Counted from the first letter of the stretch, positions 45,533-55,434 are shown. The stretch: DNA of 64,000 bases from Pseudomonas sp. MAG733B (GCF_036884845.1 NZ_CP145732.1:3720001-3784000), one strand, 5' to 3'. Notes: generated from the sequence alone by a model not told the origin. Numbers and translations are program-made.

Positions 45533-47179
45533 ATGACACTCAGTCATTTTGCGGGCAAACCGGCACCGGCAGAATTGTTGGTCGACATCCCGCGACTGGT
45601 AACGGCGTACTACACCGGCCAGCCAGATGCCGCCATCTCCACCCAGCGTGTGGCTTTCGGCACGTCCGGGCACCGAGGCAGCTCCTTCGACTTGAGTTTC
45701 AACGAATGGCACGTTCTGGCGATCAGCCAGGCGATCTGCCTGTATCGCGAGGTCCAGGGCATCGATGGCCCGCTGTTCGTCGGTATCGATACCCATGCGC
45801 TGTCCACTCCGGCCGGCGTTAGCGCCCTGGAAGTGCTGGCGGCCAACGGCGTGACGGTGATGATTGCCGAAGGCGACGAGTACACGCCGACCCCGGCGAT
45901 ATCCCACGCGATTCTCTGCTACAACCGCGGCCGCACATCGGGCCTGGCGGACGGCATCGTGATTACGCCGTCGCACAACCCGCCGCAAAGCGGTGGCTAC
46001 AAATACAACCCTACCAATGGTGGCCCGGCCGATACCCACATCACCAAGTGGATCGAAGCCAAGGCCAACGAACTGCTGGGCAACAAACTCGCCGGCGTCA
46101 AGCGCATCAGCTTCGAACAAGCCCTGAAGGCCAGCACCACCCATCGTCACGATTATCTGAACACCTACGTCGCCGACCTGATCAACGTCATCGACTTCGA
46201 CGCCATTCGTGACGCCAAGCTGCGTCTGGGTGTCGATCCGCTGGGCGGAGCAGGGGTGCGCTACTGGTCGGCGATTGCCGAGCATTACCGTCTTGACCTG
46301 GACGTGGTGAACAAGGAGGTCGATCCGACCTTCCGCTTCATGACCGTCGACTGGGATGGCCAAATTCGAATGGACCCGTCGTCCACTCACGCCATGCAGG
46401 GCCTGATCGGCCTTAAAGAGCGTTTCGACGTGGCGTTTGCCTGCGACCCTGACCACGACCGTCACGGCATCGTGACCCCGTCCGGTGGCTTGCTGGCACC
46501 GAACAACTACCTCGCGGTCTCCATTGATTACCTGTTCCAGAATCGTCCGCACTGGCGCGCCGATGCTGCCGTGGGCAAAACCGTGGTCAGCAGCGGCCTG
46601 ATCGATCGCGTGGCCAAGCGTCTGGGTCGTCGCTTGTACGAAGTGCCGGTCGGCTTCAAGTGGTTTGCCGATGGCCTGTTCGACGGTTCTTTGGGCTTTG
46701 GCGGTGAAGAAAGTGCCGGCGCATCGTTCCTGCGCAAGGATGGCGGCGTCTGGAGCACCGACAAGGACGGTTTGATTCCGGCGTTGCTGGCCGCTGAAAT
46801 GACCGCCCGCACCGGTCGCGACCCAAGTCAGGCCTATCGTGCCCTGACCGATGAACTGGGCGAACCGTTCTCCGTTCGCGTCGACGCCAAGGCCAACCCG
46901 GAACAGAAAGCGCTACTCAGCAAATTGTCACCGGCGCAGGTCACTTCGACCGAACTGGCAGGCGAAGCCATCCAGAGCATCCTCAGCCACGCACCGGGCA
47001 ACGACCAGGCCATTGGCGGTCTGAAAGTCATGACCGAGAACGGCTGGTTTGCGGCACGTCCGTCGGGCACTGAGGATATCTACAAGATCTACGCCGAAAG
47101 CTTCGTGAGTGACGACCACCTCAAGCAATTGGTGGCAGAGGCTCAGACGTTGGTGGATGGCGCTATTTCTGGGAAGTGA
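45533..47179 (+). CDS. pgm: Phosphoglucomutase (alpha-D-glucose-phosphate-specific)
   Basis: Cytoplasmic enzyme of 548 residues interconverting glucose-1-phosphate and glucose-6-phosphate, feeding glycogen/trehalose and cell-surface polysaccharide synthesis. The four mutase domains are in order. The phosphoserine loop is Ser147 in [12 protein letters not shown], the metal-binding loop is DPDHDRHG, the sugar-binding loop GEESAG and the phosphate-binding loop [13 protein letters not shown]. Length and motifs match E. coli Pgm (Ser146). It is a single gene with a strong terminator behind it. Confidence 0.96.
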   Translation: MTLSHFAGKPAPAELLVDIPRLVTAYYTGQPDAAISTQRVAFGTSGHRGSSFDLSFNEWHVLAISQAICLYREVQGIDGPLFVGIDTHALSTPAGVSALEVLAANGVTVMIAEGDEYTPTPAISHAILCYNRGRTSGLADGIVITPSHNPPQSGGYKYNPTNGGPADTHITKWIEAKANELLGNKLAGVKRISFEQALKASTTHRHDYLNTYVADLINVIDFDAIRDAKLRLGVDPLGGAGVRYWSAIAEHYRLDLDVVNKEVDPTFRFMTVDWDGQIRMDPSSTHAMQGLIGLKERFDVAFACDPDHDRHGIVTPSGGLLAPNNYLAVSIDYLFQNRPHWRADAAVGKTVVSSGLIDRVAKRLGRRLYEVPVGFKWFADGLFDGSLGFGGEESAGASFLRKDGGVWSTDKDGLIPALLAAEMTARTGRDPSQAYRALTDELGEPFSVRVDAKANPEQKALLSKLSPAQVTSTELAGEAIQSILSHAPGNDQAIGGLKVMTENGWFAARPSGTEDIYKIYAESFVSDDHLKQLVAEAQTLVDGAISGK

Positions 47180-47191
47180 GTTTCGCGTAAC

Positions 47192-47227
47192 CCTGTGTGC
47201 GAGCCTGCTCGCGATGGCGTCAGTCAA
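47192..47227 (+). repeat. Solitary REP-like half element after pgm
   Basis: CCTGTGTGCGAGCCTGCTCGCGATGGCGTCAG-type sequence with the internal palindrome GCGAGCCTGCTCGC matches a single arm of the Pseudomonas REP units (compare 33334-33359). No facing partner is found, so it looks like a decayed copy. Confidence 0.6.
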
Positions 47228-47240
47228 AGTAGCGCTGAAT

Positions 47241-47277
47241 AAAAAGGGGCGACCATTACCGGTCGCCCCTTTTTTTG
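47241..47277. terminator. Bidirectional terminator between pgm and pirin genes
   Basis: AGGGGCGACC (47245-47254) and GGTCGCCCCT (47261-47270) form a perfect 10-bp stem with a 6-base loop, with an A run before and a T run after. It serves the convergent pgm and pirin genes. Confidence 0.92.
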
Positions 47278-47293
47278 CCCGAAATCTATCGGA

Positions 47294-47989
47294 TCAAGCC
47301 AGATCCACCAACACGATCTCACTGTCCTCAATCGCCGTCACGCGCAACACCTGCTCATCGGCAACCGCAATGCCGTCTCGAGCTTGTGCGCGCAAGCCAT
47401 TGACTTCAATGACGCCGGTAGCCGGAACCAGATAGGCGCGGCGACCGTTGTCCAAGTGATACTCGGCGGACTCGCCAGCCTTCAGATTCGCCGCGACCAG
47501 TCGTGCATCGGCACGAATGCGCAAGCTTTGATCGTCGCCTTCCTTGCCGCTGGCCAGGGTCACGAAACCTTCGCGGTCACCTTTCGGGAACGGTTTGGCG
47601 CCCCAGGACGGTGCCAGGCCGGATTCATTGGGGATGATCCAGATCTGGAAGATCTTGGTCGGCGTCGCTTCCAGGTTGTATTCACTGTGGGCAATGCCGG
47701 TGCCCGCGCTCATAACCTGAACGTCACCCGCCTCGGTGCGGCCCTTATTGCCAAGGTTGTCCTGGTGGGTGATGGCGCCTTCACGCACGTAGGTGATGAT
47801 TTCCATGTCCCGGTGCGGATGCTGCGGGAAACCGGTGCCGGGGGCGATCACGTCGTCGTTCCACACCCGCAGGTTGCCCCAGTTCATGCGCTTGGGATCG
47901 TGGTACTCGGCGAACGAAAAATGGTGATGGGCATCCAACCAGCCGTGGTGTGCGCCGCCAAGCGAGTTGAAAGGTCTGAGTTCAAGCAT
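47294..47989 (-). CDS. Pirin-family protein
   Basis: Bicupin of 231 residues. The metal site of the N-terminal cupin is visible as His59, His61 and the later His/Glu in FPQHPHRDMEIITYV and GTGIAHSEYN. Pirins of this length (YhaK/YhhW type) can act as quercetinases or redox-dependent regulators. The start is the only ATG consistent with the family opening MLELRPFNSLGGAHHGWLDA. It stands alone, convergent with pgm. Confidence 0.92.
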   Translation of the reverse strand: MLELRPFNSLGGAHHGWLDAHHHFSFAEYHDPKRMNWGNLRVWNDDVIAPGTGFPQHPHRDMEIITYVREGAITHQDNLGNKGRTEAGDVQVMSAGTGIAHSEYNLEATPTKIFQIWIIPNESGLAPSWGAKPFPKGDREGFVTLASGKEGDDQSLRIRADARLVAANLKAGESAEYHLDNGRRAYLVPATGVIEVNGLRAQARDGIAVADEQVLRVTAIEDSEIVLVDLA

Positions 47990-48268
47990 GATCGTCTCCT
48001 GAAAAGGTTCGTCATGGGGCGGGGCGCCTGGGCCATGAAGCGAGACCGGTGGTTGATGACGGGCATCATCCTTCAGCCAACAATCGATAAAAAGCGTAAA
48101 AAATGCCTCATAACCATCGAATGATTTGATATGAAATAACCTCGAAACATTCTCACCCAGCCTTCAATTCAACGCATAAGCCAATGAGTCATAAGCATTT
48201 CACTAGAACTGGGCGGCAAATAAAGACACCATAGCCCTCAACAGCCTCACACCCTGGAGTCCGTCCGC

Positions 48269-50743
48269 GTGTCGCAACACACCCCCGATCTTCCGCCTGA
48301 ACTTCGTCCTCTGGCCGAGATGCCGCTGCTCAAGCGTCTGGCCGCCCGTTTCTTTGGTCATGGCCTGACACGACTGCGCGCACAACACCGCGCCTCCTGG
48401 ATGCATGGCCAGGCGGATGGCTTTCGCAGCGGCCATACGGCCGGCGTGGAATATGGCTATAAGGAAGGCAAGCTCGAGGGGCTGGAGGAAGGCCGACAGG
48501 TCCTGCTGATCCGCGACTCGCGCAGCACCGAACATCGGCCACCCAACATCGATGAACATCTGTTCGATGATTGGCGCCTGCCGCTGACCGCTGAACTGAA
48601 GAAACGCATGAAGGCCGATGTCGCTCGATTGCTGCCGGCCCACGCGCAACCCAGCGCTGCGCAGTGGAAGATGATCTTCAGCGACACGCCTTCAACGTCG
48701 GTGATCGCCGGTGCCGGTGCGGGCAAGTCGACAACGCTGGTTCTGCGCATCGTGTTGCTGACGCATTACCTCGGGTTCGAGTTGAGCTCGATGACCGTGG
48801 TGACGTTCACCCGCGAGTCGCGCAAAGACTTCATCAACAAGTTGATTGAACTGTTCGCGCTCTGGGGGCGGGCGCTCAGTTTCAAAGAGGCGCGGGATCT
48901 GGTGCGCACCTTCCACTCGCGGATTCTACCGATGGTTCGCAGCCTGCCGGGCTTCGAACGCCTGCAAGCCTTCGAAAATCTCAGCCTGCGCACGCAAAAT
49001 GGTGATGACGAGGCGGACAGCAATCCGTTCGACCTGCGCATCAACGAAGCCCAACGCCAACAACTCAATGCCTGCTACCACGCCTTGCACACCCGCGATG
49101 AACGCTTCCGCGAACTGATCAAGCCGTTGTCGCGTCACGCCTTGCAACTCAAGGAGCTGGAGCGCGATCACCCGGACGTGCAAAAGCGCATGGCCGTGAC
49201 TGAACTGGCCGCCAAGCGCGATGAAGAGCTTTGTGACACGGTTGAGGATTTGTGGTTCCGGGCCAAAGCCTGGCCGATCAAAGGCATCGAACCCAAGCGC
49301 CAGTCTTTCGATATCAACGGTTCAGCATTCCACTGCCACGGCTACATTCCGTCCCTGGATGCCTGGGTGGTACTGGGTTTCGATCCTCGGGAGAACCCGC
49401 AGGTCTCCCGTCCAAATGCCAAGCTGACGGTGCGCGCAGAGTGGGCGGTAAAGCGCACACTGTTTCAAGCTTTCTGCCGTAAGCCTTTGATATGGATCGA
49501 TAGTTACGAGTCATCGAAGCGTGTTTTGGCTTCCTTGGCTGGCGACGCCAGTGCTGGACCGGGCTTCGATTACAAGGTCAAGGGCGAACTTGCCTCCGCG
49601 CCGTTGCTCGATTGTTTTGTCGCTGCCGCCGGGTTCATCGAAAACCTCGGTCTGGATGTGCCGACGGCAGTGGGCCATATGAGTTTTGGCAAGGACGACC
49701 CGGATCGGTTTTTCTTCGAGGCCTTGAGTCTGTACTGGCGAGCGCTGGAAGATCATTTGCTCGATCAGAAACCACCAATCATGACCTACAACCGGATGTT
49801 CGCCTTGTTCAGCGAGCATTCACCGGAAAATCTCAAGCTGCTGAGTGATGAGTTGCTGCGGCCGCTGTCGCACCTGATGATCGATGAGTTTCAGGACGTA
49901 TCGCCGCAGATCGTTTCCTGGATTCGCGCCAGCCTGGCTGAAATCCGCAGTCGCGGCCCGGCGATGCACGTAGGACGGGGCGCCCAGCGCTCATCGTTGC
50001 TGTGCGTCGGGGATGATTGGCAGTCGATTTACGGCTGGCGCGGGAGTTCGCCGAGTTACTTCATGGAGTTCAACAAGGAATTTTCCTCGCCGAGCACCAC
50101 CAAAGTGATGCTCAGCGACAACTACCGCAGTCACCAGCACATCATCGACGCTGCGGAGCATATCGTGCGTGCCGCGCCGGCGATTGCCGGCAAGAAGGCC
50201 AAGGCCAGCGGCGAGCCGAAGGATCTACTGCCGGTGAATGTGCTGGATCGCGACGACTCGGGCATGGCCCAGCGCCTGATGGAGCATTACAGAAAGGGCG
50301 ATTCGATCTTGATGCTTTATCGAAAAAGTAGCGATAAGTTGTTGATAGAAGAGCATATTCAGCCTGTAGTTAATGTTGATTCTAGCTTGCCGTACCAATC
50401 TCGACGCCTGAAACAATTGACCTACCACAGCGCCAAGGGCTTGCAGGCCGATGCTGTTTTCCTGCTCGGCGATTGCCAGCACCTGACCAGTTCACCTTAC
50501 AAGAATCAGGTGTATCGAATGGCAGGATTGGGCAAGGCCGGCGACAGCGAACCGTACGACAACGCGCAAAAGGACGAAATCCTGCGCCTGGCCTACGTGG
50601 GCATCACCCGGGCCGTGAGTCATTGCTATTGGTATGTCGATGGGCAGGACAATCAGGCGGTGAACAGCCCGAAGGCTTCGGACCGGATCGGCAAGGGCAA
50701 GGCGTTCTTCGCCGATCATCGGCAGAGTAAATCCACAGCCTGA
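48269..50743 (+). CDS. UvrD/Rep-type superfamily 1 helicase
   Basis: ATP-dependent DNA helicase of 824 residues. About 140 residues of unassigned N-terminal sequence, with a Gly/Lys/Glu-rich segment, precede motif I (IAGAGAGKST), motif II (LMIDEFQDVSP), motif III (VGDDWQSIYGWRGSSP), motif V (TYHSAKGLQADAVFLLGD) and motif VI (LAYVGITRAV). An insert of about 250 residues lies between motifs Ia and II. The GTG start has GGAG 10 bp before it; no ATG fits. It is a single gene followed by a terminator. It is not the housekeeping UvrD or Rep, because length and N-terminus differ. Confidence 0.9.
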   Translation: MSQHTPDLPPELRPLAEMPLLKRLAARFFGHGLTRLRAQHRASWMHGQADGFRSGHTAGVEYGYKEGKLEGLEEGRQVLLIRDSRSTEHRPPNIDEHLFDDWRLPLTAELKKRMKADVARLLPAHAQPSAAQWKMIFSDTPSTSVIAGAGAGKSTTLVLRIVLLTHYLGFELSSMTVVTFTRESRKDFINKLIELFALWGRALSFKEARDLVRTFHSRILPMVRSLPGFERLQAFENLSLRTQNGDDEADSNPFDLRINEAQRQQLNACYHALHTRDERFRELIKPLSRHALQLKELERDHPDVQKRMAVTELAAKRDEELCDTVEDLWFRAKAWPIKGIEPKRQSFDINGSAFHCHGYIPSLDAWVVLGFDPRENPQVSRPNAKLTVRAEWAVKRTLFQAFCRKPLIWIDSYESSKRVLASLAGDASAGPGFDYKVKGELASAPLLDCFVAAAGFIENLGLDVPTAVGHMSFGKDDPDRFFFEALSLYWRALEDHLLDQKPPIMTYNRMFALFSEHSPENLKLLSDELLRPLSHLMIDEFQDVSPQIVSWIRASLAEIRSRGPAMHVGRGAQRSSLLCVGDDWQSIYGWRGSSPSYFMEFNKEFSSPSTTKVMLSDNYRSHQHIIDAAEHIVRAAPAIAGKKAKASGEPKDLLPVNVLDRDDSGMAQRLMEHYRKGDSILMLYRKSSDKLLIEEHIQPVVNVDSSLPYQSRRLKQLTYHSAKGLQADAVFLLGDCQHLTSSPYKNQVYRMAGLGKAGDSEPYDNAQKDEILRLAYVGITRAVSHCYWYVDGQDNQAVNSPKASDRIGKGKAFFADHRQSKSTA

Positions 50744-50762
50744 GACCTGAAAACCGCCCAAG

Positions 50763-50789
50763 AAAAAGCCCACATGACGTGGGCTTTTT
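50763..50789. terminator. Bidirectional terminator after the helicase gene
   Basis: AAAAAGCCCAC (50763-50773) and GTGGGCTTTTT (50779-50789) form a perfect stem with a 5-base loop, between the convergent helicase and DUF1652 genes. Confidence 0.92.
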
Positions 50790-50804
50790 GCGATCACTCG
50801 GCCT

Positions 50805-51077
50805 TCAGGCATAACTCCTGAGGGCTACAGGGGGAATGAATGTCTCAAGCTCATCCTCCACGGCTTCGATTATTCGTTCGACATCGGCGGCATTCATGAC
50901 CGTCGCGCAGGGGATCCCGGCAATGGCGATCATGGTCTCGCCAGTGGCTCGGTCAAACAGACGGGCAATCATGCTGCCCGGGGCATCCATGCTCGCCTCG
51001 AAACCCATGGGATGAAAATGCCAGCGCATCAGCTGGCAGGCGTTTGGAAAAGTGACCTTACTGAACCCTTTATTCAT
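50805..51077 (-). CDS. DUF1652 family protein
   Basis: Small protein of 90 residues. FPNACQLMRWHFHPMGFEA and MIARLFDRATGETMIAIAGI fit the DUF1652 family, which is almost confined to pseudomonads and has no known function. No signal peptide or membrane segment. It is transcribed alone; the 262 bp beyond its start, up to the AraC-type gene, hold no gene I can support. Confidence 0.8.
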   Translation of the reverse strand: MNKGFSKVTFPNACQLMRWHFHPMGFEASMDAPGSMIARLFDRATGETMIAIAGIPCATVMNAADVERIIEAVEDELETFIPPVALRSYA

Positions 51078-51339
51078 GTGTTGCCCGCCTTCTTCATCGA
51101 GCGCTTCCTTTAGCCCACGTTAGGAGGGAAGAACCTTCAATGGCTCAACCAGTGACAGACTTTAAAAGTAGCACCTGGATGTGAAAAAAATGTGGAATTT
51201 TCAGGCCGTTTGGCGATTGCTTCGCATTTTTTATTCGCACCGTCACGCGCAAACGTTTTCGGCAAAAAGCCGATACAGGTTTAGTCGTTGAAGCAGCCGC
51301 AGAAGTTGGGCAAGCTTCGTTTTTTTCGTCGAGACCTTT

Positions 51340-52155
51340 ATGCACGCCGAGGATGATGGCCCACAGCAAACCCAGGCCACGGGCGAGACGGTCATGCGCT
51401 ACCACTTGCGCTGGAAACACCGGGATCTGGACGGTGTCATGGCGCTGTATCACCCCGAGATCCAGTACTGCGATTTTTTCCAGAACCGGGTGATGGGTCT
51501 AGGCGAATTGCGTGAATACGTGCGCAGCAGCATGCCCCGCGATCCGGACGAGGCGCTGGAGCATTCGGATCGCATTCGTCTGGACGGCAACACGGCGTTC
51601 ATTCAGTACCGCATTACCCTGCGCGGCGGCGAAGGGTTGGTCTCGTTTCGCGCCAGTGAGGCGATCACGGTCAAGGACGGATTGATCTGGCGGGTCAATG
51701 AATACGCCTCACTGGTGCATGAACAACCTGCGAGCAAAGCCGCCAGTAATCAGCGTCCGGCCGTCAGTCGCCTCGGCCTGTCTCCGCGCCAACTGAGCTT
51801 CATGGCCGACGATCTGCAGCAGTACTTTCAGCGCCAGCAACCCTATCTTGACCCTGAACTCGACCTGCAACGGGTGGCGAAGGAGTGCGGATATAGCCGC
51901 AACCAGATTTCCTATCTGCTCAATCAGGTGCTCGGCCAGAGCTTCTATCGCTACGTCAACCAGGCCCGCCTGCAACATTTGCTCGACGCGCTGGATAAAG
52001 CCACGCCGCCGTTGCGTATCGATGAACTGGCGTTCGCCGCCGGGTTCAATTCGTTGTCGGCGTTCTACAGCTGCTTCCGCCAGCACACCGGTCTGTCGCC
52101 CAAGGCCTACGCCAAACAAATTTCTTTGCGTGCACGCGCGCAAGACACCGTCTAA
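51340..52155 (+). CDS. AraC-family regulator with N-terminal NTF2-like (SnoaL) domain
   Basis: Fusion protein of 271 residues. Residues about 15-125 form an NTF2/SnoaL-like cone fold (MRYHLRWKHRDLDGVMALYHPEIQYCDFF), a pocket domain that can bind a small ligand. Residues about 165-265 carry the AraC DNA-binding region (LDLQRVAKECGYSRNQISYLL and IDELAFAAGFNSLSAFYSCF, then TGLSPKAYAKQ). It lies 51 bp before the FAD oxidoreductase gene on the same strand. It is the likely local regulator of the amine-related genes downstream, and the ligand may be their substrate. Confidence 0.9.
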   Translation: MHAEDDGPQQTQATGETVMRYHLRWKHRDLDGVMALYHPEIQYCDFFQNRVMGLGELREYVRSSMPRDPDEALEHSDRIRLDGNTAFIQYRITLRGGEGLVSFRASEAITVKDGLIWRVNEYASLVHEQPASKAASNQRPAVSRLGLSPRQLSFMADDLQQYFQRQQPYLDPELDLQRVAKECGYSRNQISYLLNQVLGQSFYRYVNQARLQHLLDALDKATPPLRIDELAFAAGFNSLSAFYSCFRQHTGLSPKAYAKQISLRARAQDTV

Positions 52156-52206
52156 GCCCACGCACTAGGATCGACGCCATCGAAGTTTTGAGTGGCGGAG
52201 TCTTGC

Positions 52207-53613
52207 ATGCCGGCGTGGCGCACTATCAGTTTGTGGATGGACCAACTCGACGAGCCGTTCCTGGCGCGTCCGGCGCTGGAACAGGATGTGGATATCGACG
52301 TGGCGATCATCGGCGCCGGTTACACCGGGCTGTGGACCGCGTATTACCTCAAGCGTCAGGCGCCCGAGCTGAAAATCGCCATCATCGAGGCGCAAACCGC
52401 CGGTTTTGGCGCCTCGGGGCGTAATGGTGGCTGGTTGATGGGCAATCTGCTGGGCGAAGATCGCCTGCTTGCAGATTCATCCCCCGAGCAGCGCCGCGCC
52501 TCTTACGACGTGCTGCACAACATCCCCGATGAAGTGGAGATTGTCCTCGAACGCGAAGGCATCGACTGTGATTATCGCAAGGGCGGGGCGCTGTACTGTG
52601 CCGCCCGGTATCCGGAACAGGAAACCAGCCTTCGCCAGTATCTGGACAAGCTCTACAAACAAGGCCTAAACGAAAGCGATTACCGCTGGCTGAGCCCGGA
52701 GCAGTTGGCGCAGCAAATTCGCGTTGCCAAACCTTATGGCGGCATTTATGCCCCGCACGTAGCGACTATTCACCCGGCGAAACTGGTGCGCGGACTGGCA
52801 CGTACGGTGGAGCGCATGGGGGTGCGGATTTATGAGAACAGCCCGGTGACTCAATGGCAGTCGGGCAGCCTGCGCACAGCCAAAGCCTCGGTGCGCAGCC
52901 ATTGGGTGGTGCCGGCGGTCGAAGGTTACTCGGTGACGTTGCCGCCATTGGGCCGCTATCAGTTGCCGGTACAAAGCCTGATCGTCGCCACCGAGCCGCT
53001 GTCCGCCGCCACTTGGGACGAGATCGGCCTGAGTCGCGGCCAAGCCTTCAGCGAAAGCAGTCGCCAGGTCACGTACGGCCAGCGCACCGCCGACAATCGA
53101 TTGATCTTCGGCGCCCGTGGCGGCTACCAGTTTGCCGGACGGTTGCGCCATGACTTCGACCTGAGCAGTAGCGAAATCGAGCTGCGCCGCTATCTGTTCG
53201 GCGAACTGTTCCCCCAACTCAAGAACGTGCAGATCACTCACGGCTGGGGCGGCAACCTGGGCATGTCCCGGCGCTTCAAGCCGCACATGCTTTGCGACCG
53301 GCCCAGTGGGATTGCCCTGTCCGGCGGTTATGGCGGCGAGGGTGTGGGTGCCAGCAACCTCGGCGGGCGAACCTTGGCCGACTTGATCCTGCAACGCGAC
53401 ACTGAGCTGGTCCGTCAACCGTGGGTCATTCCACAGAGCGGCCTCAATGCGCTCAGGGCCTGGGAACCCGAACCCTGCCGCTGGCTCGGCTACAACGCGA
53501 TCATCCGCAGCTTCGTCAACGAAGACCAGACCCTGGCCAACCCGGCCACCGCGCCCTGGCGGCGCAAGCTCGCCAGTGGGGTCGCGGGGTTCATGGAAGG
53601 TTTCATGCACTAA
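52207..53613 (+). CDS. FAD-dependent amine oxidoreductase (PuuB/DadA-like)
   Basis: Flavoenzyme of 468 residues of the DAO/glycine oxidase fold. The dinucleotide-binding motif is AIIGAGYTGLWTAYYL near residue 35; GASGRNGGWL follows the usual second FAD contact, and the C-terminal FAD motif reads LSGGYGGEGVGASNLGG. Members of this subgroup oxidise amines such as gamma-glutamylputrescine. The start is the ATG after GGAG (MPAWRTISLW); the GTG upstream is less likely. With the cupin and the polyamine-type binding protein that follow, it suggests uptake and oxidation of an amine or polyamine derivative. Confidence 0.88.
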   Translation: MPAWRTISLWMDQLDEPFLARPALEQDVDIDVAIIGAGYTGLWTAYYLKRQAPELKIAIIEAQTAGFGASGRNGGWLMGNLLGEDRLLADSSPEQRRASYDVLHNIPDEVEIVLEREGIDCDYRKGGALYCAARYPEQETSLRQYLDKLYKQGLNESDYRWLSPEQLAQQIRVAKPYGGIYAPHVATIHPAKLVRGLARTVERMGVRIYENSPVTQWQSGSLRTAKASVRSHWVVPAVEGYSVTLPPLGRYQLPVQSLIVATEPLSAATWDEIGLSRGQAFSESSRQVTYGQRTADNRLIFGARGGYQFAGRLRHDFDLSSSEIELRRYLFGELFPQLKNVQITHGWGGNLGMSRRFKPHMLCDRPSGIALSGGYGGEGVGASNLGGRTLADLILQRDTELVRQPWVIPQSGLNALRAWEPEPCRWLGYNAIIRSFVNEDQTLANPATAPWRRKLASGVAGFMEGFMH

Positions 53614-53643
53614 ACAACGACGTTTTTTTCGACAGGTATTCCC

Positions 53644-53985
53644 ATGAGCATCACGCAATTCAAGAACACCGCAACCCTGAAGCTGGAAGAGTCCAATCCG
53701 GTCGCCGTGCCTTTGGGCACGCCCGTGGCGGTGGCGTCGACCACCAGCGTCGAGCGCGACGACGGCGTCGAAACCGGTGTCTGGGAATGCACGCCCGGCC
53801 GCTGGCGGCGGCAGATTGTCGCCCAGGAATTCTGTCACTTCATCCAGGGCCGCTGCACCTTCACTCCGGACGGCGGTGAAACCTTGCACATCGAAGCGGG
53901 CGACGCACTGATGTTGCCGGCTAACAGCCTGGGTATCTGGGATATCCAGGAGACAGTGCGCAAGACCTACGTTTTGATTTTCTGA
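53644..53985 (+). CDS. Cupin-fold protein (Cupin_3/EutQ-like)
   Basis: Single-domain cupin of 113 residues with GVWECTPGRWRRQIVAQEF and HFIQGRCTFTPDGGETLHI. Proteins of this type are often encoded beside PuuB-like oxidases and amine-uptake genes; their role is uncertain, with binding of a metal or amine intermediate usually assumed. It lies 30 bp after the oxidoreductase gene, so it is in the same operon. Confidence 0.85.
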   Translation: MSITQFKNTATLKLEESNPVAVPLGTPVAVASTTSVERDDGVETGVWECTPGRWRRQIVAQEFCHFIQGRCTFTPDGGETLHIEAGDALMLPANSLGIWDIQETVRKTYVLIF

Positions 53986-54057
53986 AATCTCTAAAAAACT
54001 AAAAGCTGATCCTTTGATTGCCTGCCAACAAAAACAAACCCATACAGGAATCGACTC

Positions 54058-55143
54058 ATGATCCGAAAGACCCTGACCCTGGCGCCGCTGATGCTCGTGG
54101 CTTCAATCAGCCAGGCGGCTGACACCGTCAAAATCTACAACTGGTCTGACTACATCGCGCCGGATACCACCAAGAACTTCCAGAAAGAAACCGGCATCGC
54201 CTTCACCTACGACGTCTACGACAGCAACGAAACCCTCGATGGCAAGCTGATGACCGGCAAATCCGGTTACGACGTGGTGTTCCCGTCCAACCACTTCATG
54301 GCGCGGCAGATCGAAGGCGGGGCGCTAAAAAAGCTCGATAAAAGCCAGTTACCGAACTGGAAGAATCTCAATCCTGTATTGCTCAAGGCTTTGCAAACCA
54401 ACGATCCGGGCAACGAGCACGGCTTCCCGTATCTGTGGGGCAGCACCGGCATCGGCTACAACATCGCCAAGGTCAAAGCGGTGCTTGGCGACAACGCCCC
54501 CGTGGATTCCTGGGACCTGATTTTCAAGCCGGAAAACATGCAGAAACTGCAGAAATGCGGCGTGGCCATCCTCGATAACGGTCCGGAACTGTTACCTGCC
54601 GCGCTGAATTACCTGGGCTTGCCGCACCACAGTAAAAATCCGGAAGACTACAAAAAGGCTGAGGCGTTGCTGCTGAAAGTCCGGCCGTACGTCAGCTATT
54701 TCCACTCGTCCAAGTACACCAGCGACCTGGCCAACGGCGACATCTGCGTGGCGGTCGGTTTCTCCGGCGACATCCTGCAAGCCGAGAATCGCGCCAAGGA
54801 AGCCAAGAACGGCATCGACATCGGCTATTCGATTCCCAAGGAAGGCGCTGCGATATGGTTCGACATGGTCGCCATGCCGGTCGATGCCCCGGACGAAAAG
54901 GCCGGCTACGCCTTCATGAACTACCTGTTACGCCCGGACGTGATGGCCAGCATCAGCAACTACGTGCACTACGCCAATGGCAACGAACAGGCGGACAGCC
55001 TCATCGACCCGGCGATCAAGAACGACACCAAGGTCTACCCGAGCCCGGACATGATGGGCAAATTGTTCGCCCTGGAAGCGATGCCACTGAACATCGACCG
55101 GATTCGTACGCGGGTTTGGAACAAGATCCGGACCGGTAGTTAA
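54058..55143 (+). CDS. Polyamine ABC transporter substrate-binding protein (PotF/SpuD-like)
   Basis: Periplasmic protein of 361 residues with a signal peptide (cleavage after SQA, residue 20). The mature start DTVKIYNWSDYIAPDTTKNF and the motifs SGYDVVFPSNHFMARQIEGG and YLWGSTGIGYN are typical of putrescine/spermidine-binding proteins. Trp and Asp/Glu residues of the polyamine site are at WSDY and YLWGSTG. No ATPase or permease is encoded beside it, so it must use a transporter from elsewhere or serve as a sensor. A short hairpin (55160-55178) follows the stop. Confidence 0.92.
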   Translation: MIRKTLTLAPLMLVASISQAADTVKIYNWSDYIAPDTTKNFQKETGIAFTYDVYDSNETLDGKLMTGKSGYDVVFPSNHFMARQIEGGALKKLDKSQLPNWKNLNPVLLKALQTNDPGNEHGFPYLWGSTGIGYNIAKVKAVLGDNAPVDSWDLIFKPENMQKLQKCGVAILDNGPELLPAALNYLGLPHHSKNPEDYKKAEALLLKVRPYVSYFHSSKYTSDLANGDICVAVGFSGDILQAENRAKEAKNGIDIGYSIPKEGAAIWFDMVAMPVDAPDEKAGYAFMNYLLRPDVMASISNYVHYANGNEQADSLIDPAIKNDTKVYPSPDMMGKLFALEAMPLNIDRIRTRVWNKIRTGS

Positions 55144-55209
55144 GTCATCGCTCAAGTATTCGGGACAGGATGTCCCGATACCTCGCCGACGCAAAGCAGT
55201 AGCGGGTCC

Positions 55210-55434
55210 TCAGTCTTCCTGCCGAATCGTGCTCACTTCATCAGCCTTGACCTTCACCTTCGCCCCGGAAATATCCTCGAATTCGAAGAAGCCGTCCTTG
55301 GTCTTGGTTTTCGGCATGTCCTTGGTCAAATACTGGGTGCCGTTCTGCAGGGTCACCACTGTGGGCGTCGAGCAACCGGCCAGGGCCAGAAAGGCGGCTA
55401 CCGCCAAAGGCAAACCCAATGTCTTGATGTTCAT
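55210..55434 (-). CDS. YgdI/YgdR-family small lipoprotein
   Basis: Outer-membrane lipoprotein of 74 residues. Signal peptide with lipobox LAGC (acylated Cys near 21), followed by the YgdI/YgdR (DUF903) signature TVVTLQNGTQYLTKDMP and DGFFEFEDISG. Function unknown; the fold is a small SH3-like barrel. The ATG at 55434 is preceded by AGAGGTGG; the GTG two codons earlier is less likely. It stands alone, convergent with the binding-protein gene. Confidence 0.92.
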   Translation of the reverse strand: MNIKTLGLPLAVAAFLALAGCSTPTVVTLQNGTQYLTKDMPKTKTKDGFFEFEDISGAKVKVKADEVSTIRQED

